Below are positions 7,854 through 12,785 of a stretch of 12,785 nt of DNA, in pieces. Source of the DNA: an uncultured Alistipes sp. (GTDB taxonomy: Bacteria; Bacteroidota; Bacteroidia; Bacteroidales; Rikenellaceae); assembly GCA_904502075.1 (NCBI GenBank), contig CAJGDL010000043.1:1-12785 (forward strand), written 5' to 3'. A program made the position numbers and the translations under genes. The notes below the pieces were generated by a model. It saw nothing but the letters and a program-made list of their open reading frames with translations. It searched no databases and was not told the DNA's origin. Every line of letters starts with the position of its first letter. The stretch's first letter is position 1.

Positions 7854-8699
7854 TTACTCCTCGTCCTCCTCTTGCTCGGGATCCTTGTCGCTGTGTTTGT
7901 CGCGGAAATCCTTGGCCTCCTCGAAGTACTGCTCCAACTCCTTGAGGTGTTTCGACTCTGGGAACTCATACTTGAAGGTGACGTAGGAGTCGCTCATCGA
8001 GAGGTAACGGTCGGCCTGTTTCGAGGGGATTGAGTTGTGGGCCAACTCATAGCCCGAAGCGACAATCAGATACATGATCTCTTCGCGGTATTTCGAGTCG
8101 GGGTAGGTCTTCAAGGCATTCTTCAAGGTCGTGATCGCCGACTTGTAGCGACCGATCTTGTAGTAGGTGTAGGCGTTCAGGTAGGCCTTTTCGTGCAGAC
8201 GCTCCGTAAGCTCTTGGTTGATTGCGCGAAATTGGGGCACCTGTTCGCTTTCGGGGTAGTGCGAGATGAACTCCGCAATCGAGATAATGGCCTGCGAGGT
8301 CATCGACTGGTCGCGCTTGGGTCCCGGCGAGAGGTAGTAGTAGCACATGGCGTGCATCCCTTCGGCATCCTCGATGAAGACACTGCGACCGAAGCGGCGT
8401 CGGAAGATGTCAAACAACTCCACGGCTGTTTCGTAGTCGCGATCTTTGTACTTGCAACGGGCGTTGAAGAAGAGGATGCTGTCCTCGCGAGGGGTTCCCT
8501 GGTAGTAGTGGTGCGAGGCCTCGAAGAAGGTGGAGGCGCGCGACCATTTCTCCTTGCCGTAGAAATCCAAGGCGGTATTATAAATCAGGTCGGGTTTGCC
8601 GCTTTTGAGGATGCTGTTCGGCCCTCCGCAACTGCTTAGGAGCATTACGAGGAGCAGACTACCCAAAAAACCAAACCACTGCAACTTCAATTGTTTCAT
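7854..8699 (-). CDS. bamD: Outer membrane protein assembly lipoprotein BamD
   Basis: The protein is 281 residues from the ATG at 8697-8699. The frame extends further upstream to 8747 but would run past the promoter, and the internal Met starts a clean lipoprotein signal: MKQLKLQWF, a hydrophobic core, then LLSSC with lipid Cys24. The mature part is helical with TPR-like repeats (LIYNTALDFYGKEKWSRAST, RDYETAVELFDIFRRRF, SIAEFISHYPESEQVPQF, AYTYYKIGRYKSAITTLKNA), as in BamD, a periplasmic lipoprotein that works with BamA to insert beta-barrel proteins. The C-terminus is strongly acidic (DKDPEQEEDEE). It is the first gene of the cluster and divergent from the lipoprotein gene at 8928. Confidence 0.92.
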   Translation of the reverse strand: MKQLKLQWFGFLGSLLLVMLLSSCGGPNSILKSGKPDLIYNTALDFYGKEKWSRASTFFEASHHYYQGTPREDSILFFNARCKYKDRDYETAVELFDIFRRRFGRSVFIEDAEGMHAMCYYYLSPGPKRDQSMTSQAIISIAEFISHYPESEQVPQFRAINQELTERLHEKAYLNAYTYYKIGRYKSAITTLKNALKTYPDSKYREEIMYLIVASGYELAHNSIPSKQADRYLSMSDSYVTFKYEFPESKHLKELEQYFEEAKDFRDKHSDKDPEQEEDEE

Positions 8700-8734
8700 T
8701 CTCTTCTTTATCGCGTTAAATGCGTATAAGCGCA

Positions 8735-8742
8735 CAAAGTTA
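8735..8742 (-). promoter_or_regulatory. Putative promoter -7 element for bamD
   Basis: The minus strand reads TAACTTTG, an exact match to the Bacteroidetes TAnnTTTG element, about 36 bases ahead of the bamD ATG. The -33 region upstream is poor (a TTTT run rather than TTTG), so the assignment rests mainly on the -7 box and its position. Confidence 0.55.
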
Positions 8743-8836
8743 CACAAAATTTTCTTTATAAAACGATTCTGCGGGTGAAAAATTACATGACTTCACTTTT
8801 TTGTGGTCGTTCTGGTAGATTTTTTTACATTTTTCT

Positions 8837-8844
8837 TACCTTTG
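8837..8844 (+). promoter_or_regulatory. Putative promoter -7 element for the fibronectin-III lipoprotein
   Basis: TACCTTTG matches TAnnTTTG exactly and lies 83 bases before the lipoprotein ATG, implying a leader of roughly 75-80 bases. No good TTTG -33 element is seen at the usual distance. With the bamD element it forms a divergent promoter region. Confidence 0.55.
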
Positions 8845-8927
8845 GTGTCGTAACGACACTTTTGCCCCACAGCGACCTCGTCGTTGCAGAAACATGAAAT
8901 TATTAAACCATTAAAATTACCAAGTTT

Positions 8928-9887
8928 ATGAAACAATTTTTGCACCTGATTGTTGTGGCCTTGGCCTTTGTCTTGGTCGCTTGCAGCGAGGAGAACTCGA
9001 ACACGCCGAACCCCAACACCCCGAACACCCCGCCTACACAGGCGGTACCCCTGACGGCTCCCGAATTGACGATCGAGGAGATCACGGCCGAGGGCTTCAC
9101 CCTCGTATGGGAGGCTGTGGAGCACGCGGCAGCCTATGCCTATGTGGTGGGCACCGGTAAGGAGATCACCACCCAGCACTGCTCGGTAACGATGTCGGGC
9201 CTGGAGCCCGAGACCACCTATTCGGTGAAGGTGAAGGCCCTCTCGGGCGACCTGGCCCGCTATGAGGATTCGGCTTGGGATACCCTTTCGGTGACGACTC
9301 TTGCCGAGGAGGAAGAGGATCCGAACGACCCGAATGATCCCAACGACCCCGCCGATCCTACCGAGGGGGTTAAGGAGGGTGGTTATTACATCCAAACGGC
9401 CGAGTATGAGGATGGTACGCCCTACTACAACCAGATCTATGTGGAGCATGTGGAGGGGAACGACTACTATGTGCACAACTTCTTCGACTATGCCGACGAG
9501 ACCATGCTCGCCACCTACGATCCCGAGGCTTCGACCTTCACCCTTTCGGGCTACTCGCTCTACGAAGGCGAGGTTGCCGAGTTCTTCGGCTACGCCTGGT
9601 ACTACTTCGACGAGGAGGCCGGTCAGACCATTGGTCTCTTCTGCTTTGCCGACCCCGAGGACGAGGAGGCTTATGGCGACGATCCGTTTGTGATCTCCGT
9701 GGAAGATGGTTACCTTACGACTGCCTTGTGCGATATCTATGAGTTGATTATTGATGAGGAGTCGGGTGAAACCTTGGGTTACTACTCGCTCATCGTTGCC
9801 GGCCAGGAGTATACCTATGGTGAGGCTCCGGCTACGATGTCGCTCAAGAAGCGTCAGCACGGGACTGCCGAGCGCATCAGAAAGTAG
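8928..9887 (+). CDS. Probable surface lipoprotein with fibronectin type III-like domain
   Basis: The protein has 319 residues and unknown function. Residues 1-19 are a lipoprotein signal (MKQFLHLIVVALAFVLVAC) with lipid Cys19. The next residues are SEEN, close to the Ser-acidic-acidic export signals that send Bacteroidetes lipoproteins to the cell surface. A Pro/Asn/Thr-rich spacer (NTPNPNTPNTPP) leads to a fibronectin-III-like domain at about 42-125 (APELTIEEITAEGFTLVWEA to LEPETTYSVKVKAL). An acidic linker with DPN repeats follows at 131-144, then a tyrosine- and acid-rich C-terminal region (150-319) that I do not recognise. The mature protein is very acidic apart from its basic last residues (KKRQHGTAERIRK). 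The start is set by the signal peptide. It appears to be a single-gene unit with its own terminator, and codon use looks like its neighbours. Confidence 0.85.
   Translation: MKQFLHLIVVALAFVLVACSEENSNTPNPNTPNTPPTQAVPLTAPELTIEEITAEGFTLVWEAVEHAAAYAYVVGTGKEITTQHCSVTMSGLEPETTYSVKVKALSGDLARYEDSAWDTLSVTTLAEEEEDPNDPNDPNDPADPTEGVKEGGYYIQTAEYEDGTPYYNQIYVEHVEGNDYYVHNFFDYADETMLATYDPEASTFTLSGYSLYEGEVAEFFGYAWYYFDEEAGQTIGLFCFADPEDEEAYGDDPFVISVEDGYLTTALCDIYELIIDEESGETLGYYSLIVAGQEYTYGEAPATMSLKKRQHGTAERIRK
9318..9359 (+). repeat. In-gene DPN tandem repeat (linker)
   Basis: Fourteen codons read DPNDPNDPNDPADP, that is, three-residue units in 9-base steps. The codons vary between units (gatccgaac, gacccgaat, gatcccaac), so the repeat is kept at protein level rather than being a recent DNA slippage product. 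It joins the fibronectin-III-like and C-terminal regions. Confidence 0.8.
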
Positions 9888-9908
9888 GCCATTGAGCCCT
9901 GCAATAAG

Positions 9909-9946
9909 AGAGGTCGCCTTTTTCGGGCGACCTCTTCATTTTTTTT
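9909..9946 (+). terminator. Terminator of the lipoprotein gene
   Basis: A perfect 10-bp stem (9909-9918 with 9926-9935) and 7-base loop are followed by TCA and an eight-T tract, 22 bases after the stop codon. Confidence 0.92.
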
Positions 9947-10000
9947 GGGCGGGGTGGGGTGCTCTTTTTGCTGAGACCTCCCTTGGCCGAGCGAGATGTT

Positions 10001-10040
10001 AAAGCGGGGGTGTTGGATGAAAGCCCAACACCCCCGCTTT
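10001..10040. terminator. Strong hairpin between the lipoprotein gene and groEL
   Basis: A perfect 16-bp stem (AAAGCGGGGGTGTTGG at 10001-10016 with its complement at 10025-10040) has an 8-base loop. It begins 23 bases beyond the groEL stop on the minus strand. T-tracts beyond the stem are short (CTTT), so termination of groEL is likely but may rely on stem strength. Confidence 0.75.
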
Positions 10041-10062
10041 GATAATCACACTAAAATTGGCA

Positions 10063-11706
<1,644 letters not shown>

Positions 11707-11976
11707 TTAGATAATTGCCAGAATATCGTTCTGCTTCATGATCAGGTAGCTCTCACCCTCGAACTGAAGCTCGGTGCCGGCATATTTGCCATAGAGCACC
11801 TGGTCGCCCACCTGAACCTCCATCTGCACCTCTTTGGTGCCGGGGCCTACGGCTACCACCTTGCCTGCCAGGGGCTTCTCCTTGGCGGTGTCGGGAATAA
11901 ACAATCCTCCTGCGGTCTTCTCCTCAGCGGGGTTGGGAAGGATCAACACCCGATCTGCTAACGGTTTTACATTCAT
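11707..11976 (-). CDS. groES: 10-kDa co-chaperonin GroES
   Basis: The 89-residue protein starts [12 protein letters not shown] and carries the mobile loop that contacts GroEL ([18 protein letters not shown], about residues 18-35). VVAVGPG and the C-terminal [12 protein letters not shown] are typical of the family. It caps the GroEL ring. It is first in the groES-groEL operon. The start codon is preceded by an A-rich leader (complement of 11977-12018) without a Shine-Dalgarno motif. Confidence 0.98.
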   Translation of the reverse strand: MNVKPLADRVLILPNPAEEKTAGGLFIPDTAKEKPLAGKVVAVGPGTKEVQMEVQVGDQVLYGKYAGTELQFEGESYLIMKQNDILAII

Positions 11977-12028
11977 GGTTTTCTGTTTTTTTATTGTTTG
12001 TTGTTTTGTTTTCTTTTTGCATCCAACC

Positions 12029-12068
12029 TTGGCGGCTGATACCTCTTATTTATCAAGAGGCGTGCCAA
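12029..12068 (-). promoter_or_regulatory. Possible groES leader hairpin
   Basis: TTGGC at 12029-12033 and GCCAA at 12064-12068 can close an outer stem around an inner 6-bp hairpin (CCTCTT at 12042-12047, AAGAGG at 12055-12060, 7-base loop). It would lie in the 5' untranslated region, about 50-90 bases ahead of the groES ATG. A role in heat-shock or RNA stability control is only a guess. Confidence 0.35.
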
Positions 12069-12135
12069 ACCTCCAAAAGGTGCAATAGTTGGCAGAAATC
12101 CTGCCAAAGCCACCCTTCGGGCTGACATTTTGGCA
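12063..12135. promoter_or_regulatory. Alternating TGCCAA/TTGGCA half-sites upstream of groES
   Basis: Four half-sites alternate in orientation: TGCCAA 12063-12068, TTGGCA 12089-12094, TGCCAA 12102-12107 and TTGGCA 12130-12135. The middle pair forms an exact 7-bp palindrome, TTGGCAG-AAATC-CTGCCAA (12089-12107). The last half-site overlaps the proposed groES -7 element. There is no CIRCE box, so these are candidates for the chaperonin operator, though no regulator is known from this sequence. Confidence 0.45.
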
Positions 12136-12141
12136 AAAATA
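12134..12141 (-). promoter_or_regulatory. Putative groES -7 element
   Basis: The minus strand reads TATTTTTG, matching TAnnTTTG, about 158 bases before the groES ATG. No TTTG -33 box is evident in the A-rich DNA upstream, and the resulting leader would be long. Moderate to low support. Confidence 0.35.
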
Positions 12142-12161
12142 CGATTTTTTTTTGATTTTTC

Positions 12162-12192
12162 TTGGATAGATGAAAAATTTGCCCTACATTTG
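12162..12192 (+). promoter_or_regulatory. tRNA-His promoter (-33 TTG, -7 TACATTTG)
   Basis: TACATTTG at 12185-12192 is an exact TAnnTTTG element, with TTG at 12162-12164 twenty bases upstream, a spacing that fits the Bacteroidetes housekeeping sigma consensus. The start point would fall near 12199, about 20 bases before the tRNA. Confidence 0.75.
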
Positions 12193-12220
12193 CACCTCGG
12201 TTAGCGATAGTTAGCCAAAT

Positions 12221-12295
12221 GGTGGATGTAGCTCAGTCGGTTAGAGTGACGGATTGTGGTTCCGAAGGTCGTGGGTTCGAATCCCATCTTCCACC
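12221..12295 (+). tRNA. tRNA-His (anticodon GTG)
   Basis: The cloverleaf folds with the extra 5' G (G-1, base 12221) opposite C73 (12295), the identity mark of tRNA-His. The D stem is GCTC/GAGT, the anticodon loop is TTGTGGT with GTG, and the T arm is GTGGG-TTCGAAT-CCCAT. CCA is not encoded. Two non-pairs stand out, T6-T67 in the acceptor stem and A27-A43 at the base of the anticodon stem. The promoter and the remaining pairs support a functional gene, but the mismatches deserve a check with a covariance model. Its 3' end is the left copy of the 22-base direct repeat. Confidence 0.9.
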
Positions 12296-12301
12296 CAAAA
12301 A
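12280..12301 (+). repeat. 22-base direct repeat, left copy (tRNA-His 3' end)
   Basis: The sequence AATCCCATCTTCCACCC plus five As covers the 3' T-arm strand, the 3' acceptor strand and the bases just past the tRNA. It is identical over 22 bases to 12497-12518. Neighbouring bases differ on both sides, so the identity is sharply bounded. Confidence 0.95.
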
Positions 12302-12304
12302 GAG

Positions 12305-12421
12305 CCAATGCTCGATGAACCTCTGCACAGCAGAGGTTTTTTTGTTTGGAGGGCCGCGTTGAGTTTACTCAAACAGCGGCCGTCTAAACAAAAAGAATTT
12401 TGCAAATTCATCGAGCATTGG
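12305..12421. repeat. Nested hairpin cluster 1 behind tRNA-His
   Basis: Perfect 15-bp outer arms (CCAATGCTCGATGAA at 12305-12319, complement at 12407-12421) enclose two hairpins. Hairpin A is 12318-12338. Hairpin B is 12339-12394 and pairs about 23 positions with one GU pair, a 1x1 mismatch and one bulge: 12339-12350 with 12383-12394, GGCCGC 12352-12357 with 12376-12381, and TTGAG 12359-12363 with 12368-12372. The outer arm overlaps hairpin A by two bases. An RNA of this region could fold as a compact multibranched structure. Confidence 0.8.
12318..12343 (+). terminator. tRNA-His terminator (hairpin A of cluster 1)
   Basis: AACCTCTGC at 12318-12326 pairs with GCAGAGGTT at 12330-12338 (9 bp, 3-base loop) and is followed by a T-run to 12343, 23 bases after the tRNA. 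The T-run is at the same time the start of the 5' strand of the next hairpin. Confidence 0.85.
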
Positions 12422-12431
12422 GATTTTTGTA

Positions 12432-12457
12432 AGTGCCCCCGCGGCGAGCGGGAGGGA
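12432..12457. repeat. 26-base GC-rich direct repeat, copy 1
   Basis: The unit AGTGCCCCCGCGGCGAGCGG plus GAGGGA contains an internal hairpin (CCCGC/GCGGG around GGCGA). It is identical to 12760-12785. Confidence 0.95.
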
Positions 12458-12502
12458 TGGGCGTAAAGCGTAGCGAGCTTGGCGAGCGGAGTAGCCAATC
12501 CC
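12454..12502. repeat. Imperfect inverted repeat leading into the right tRNA-end copy
   Basis: GGGATGGGC at 12454-12462 pairs with GCCAATCCC at 12494-12502, 8 of 9 positions with a G:A mismatch. The right arm contains the first six bases of the right 22-base copy, so the duplicated tRNA end is built into a new stem in place of the T arm. Confidence 0.65.
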
Positions 12503-12518
12503 ATCTTCCACCCAAAAA
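12497..12518 (+). repeat. 22-base direct repeat, right copy (duplicated tRNA-His 3' end)
   Basis: Exact copy of 12280-12301, without the rest of a tRNA. Upstream sequence (GAGCGGAGTAGCC) is unrelated to tRNA-His, so this is an isolated 3' end and not a second tRNA gene. It is followed directly by hairpin cluster 2. Confidence 0.95.
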
Positions 12519-12629
12519 TGCGAATGCGAGGCCTAACGCCTCGCATTTTTTTGTGGATCCGGCTCTCGAGAGCAGTTGCTCTCGCAGCCCGTTCCACAAA
12601 AAATCATAGCTTCGCTACATTCGCATTTT
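12515..12629. repeat. Nested hairpin cluster 2
   Basis: Outer arms AAAATGCGAATG (12515-12526) and CATTCGCATTTT (12618-12629) enclose hairpin A (12523-12547) and a long hairpin B (12547-12603). In B, TTTTTTGTGGA at 12547-12557 pairs with 12593-12603, GGCT pairs with AGCC, and CGAGAGCA at 12567-12574 faces TGCTCTCG at 12577-12584. The order of parts is the same as in cluster 1, but the sequences are unrelated. The outer arm overlaps hairpin A by four bases, so only 8 bp (12515-12522 with 12622-12629) can pair together with it. Confidence 0.75.
12523..12552 (+). terminator. Terminator hairpin after the duplicated tRNA end
   Basis: AATGCGAGGC (12523-12532) and GCCTCGCATT (12538-12547) form a 10-bp stem with a 5-base loop and a seven-T run (12546-12552). 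It looks like a proper intrinsic terminator although no tRNA precedes it directly. Confidence 0.85.
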
Positions 12630-12759
12630 GATCGTTGAAAGCTGAAATTTCTTAAGGAGGGGTTACCTCCCTCGTGTTTTTCCGCACCGCGCAAGAGCGC
12701 GACAGCGGCACTCGGTCGGTGACGGCTAAAGCCGTTCGAACCCCATTTTTTATTACGTG
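12630..12759. other. Gene-free tract with small hairpins between cluster 2 and the second 26-base repeat
   Basis: No ORF or RNA gene was recognised. It holds GGAGG/CCTCC (12656-12660 with 12666-12670), a bulged GC-rich stem-loop at 12682-12708 (CCGC/GCGG outside, CGCGC/GCGCG inside, loop AAGA), and ACGGCT/AGCCGT at 12722-12735. Bases 12734-12750 resemble the tRNA-His T-arm region at 12275-12291 (14 of 17 identical). This tract has no counterpart in the first unit, which is about 111 bases shorter between the tRNA-end copy and the 26-base repeat. Confidence 0.5.
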
Positions 12760-12785
12760 AGTGCCCCCGCGGCGAGCGGGAGGGA
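12760..12785. repeat. 26-base GC-rich direct repeat, copy 2 (runs to window edge)
   Basis: Identical to 12432-12457 over all 26 bases up to the last base of the window, so the true repeat may be longer. Confidence 0.95.

Larger units (their letters stand above)
12280..12518. mobile_element. Candidate tRNA-3'-end-flanked mini-element or integration remnant (217-base unit)
   Basis: DNA bounded by two exact copies of the tRNA-His 3' end has the layout produced when a tyrosine recombinase integrates an element at a tRNA gene, the left copy restoring the gene and the right copy marking the far end. Only 195 bases lie between the copies and they encode no protein, so an autonomous element is excluded. 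What remains is a non-autonomous cassette, a deletion remnant, or a tail duplication from an old tRNA cluster. No integrase gene is in the window. Confidence 0.4.

Noticed and set aside
8793..9860. 355-codon open frame on the - strand opposite the lipoprotein gene
   Set aside because: The + strand protein has a clear lipoprotein signal, domain structure and terminator. The antisense frame would start inside it and run through its promoter.
12050..12071. Sigma-54-like promoter (TTGGCACG-N4-TTGA on the minus strand) ahead of groES
   Set aside because: The -12 element lacks the nearly invariant GC (TTGA instead of TTGC), and the TTGGCA part is one of several repeats of the same half-site in this leader.
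11977..12140. CIRCE/HrcA operator for groESL
   Set aside because: No TTAGCACTC-N9-GAGTGCTAA or close variant is present upstream of groES.
12497..12518. Second tRNA-His gene
   Set aside because: Only the 3' T-arm strand and acceptor strand are present; no D arm, anticodon arm or 5' acceptor strand precedes it.
12432..12785. CRISPR array
   Set aside because: The 26-base repeat occurs only twice, about 300 bases apart, with structured non-spacer DNA between, and no cas genes are present.

Overview
The window looks like a chromosome segment from a fairly GC-rich member of the Bacteroidales, most like an Alistipes/Rikenellaceae-type gut bacterium. This is inferred from protein and promoter style, not from a search. 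Pointers are: the gene order bamD-rpoZ-coaBC-recN, which is typical of Bacteroidetes; TAnnTTTG-type -7 promoter elements; start codons preceded by A/T-rich sequence rather than Shine-Dalgarno motifs; an SI3-containing RpoC; and a lipoprotein with an acidic surface-export-like motif after its lipid cysteine.

Layout. 1-1977 (+) is the C-terminal half of rpoC, closed by a hairpin terminator shared with the convergent gene. 2057-2515 (-) is a small DedA/YqaA-like membrane protein. 2633-4360 (-) is a two-gene operon: an ECF sigma factor followed by a single-pass membrane protein that is probably its anti-sigma factor or sensor. 4482-8699 (-) is a housekeeping cluster read bamD, rpoZ, coaBC, recN (outer-membrane assembly, RNA polymerase omega, coenzyme A synthesis, DNA repair), closed by a terminator at about 4441-4470. 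8928-9887 (+) is a divergently transcribed lipoprotein with a fibronectin-III-like domain. 10063-11976 (-) is the groES-groEL operon, whose leader carries alternating TTGGCA/TGCCAA half-sites and no CIRCE operator. 12221-12295 (+) is tRNA-His(GTG) with a good Bacteroidetes promoter.

The last 490 bases, after the tRNA, contain no gene and are the most unusual part. The 3' end of the tRNA, 22 bases including five trailing As, is repeated exactly 217 bases downstream, the pattern left by integration at a tRNA 3' end. Each copy is followed by a nested hairpin cluster of the same architecture but unrelated sequence: outer arms, a terminator hairpin, then a longer hairpin whose 5' strand begins in the terminator's T-run. 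A 26-base GC-rich repeat occurs once after each cluster, the second copy running off the window edge. The region reads as a tandem array of small non-coding cassettes behind a tRNA gene. Whether they are mobile, integration remnants, or a dispersed repeat family cannot be settled from this window.

Apart from that tail, the content is mostly ordinary core-genome material. Smaller points of interest are the sigma/anti-sigma pair with a LolA/RseB-like extracytoplasmic region, CoaBC with Asp and Ser at two positions where the E. coli enzyme uses Asn and Cys, and the structured spacer between rpoZ and coaBC.
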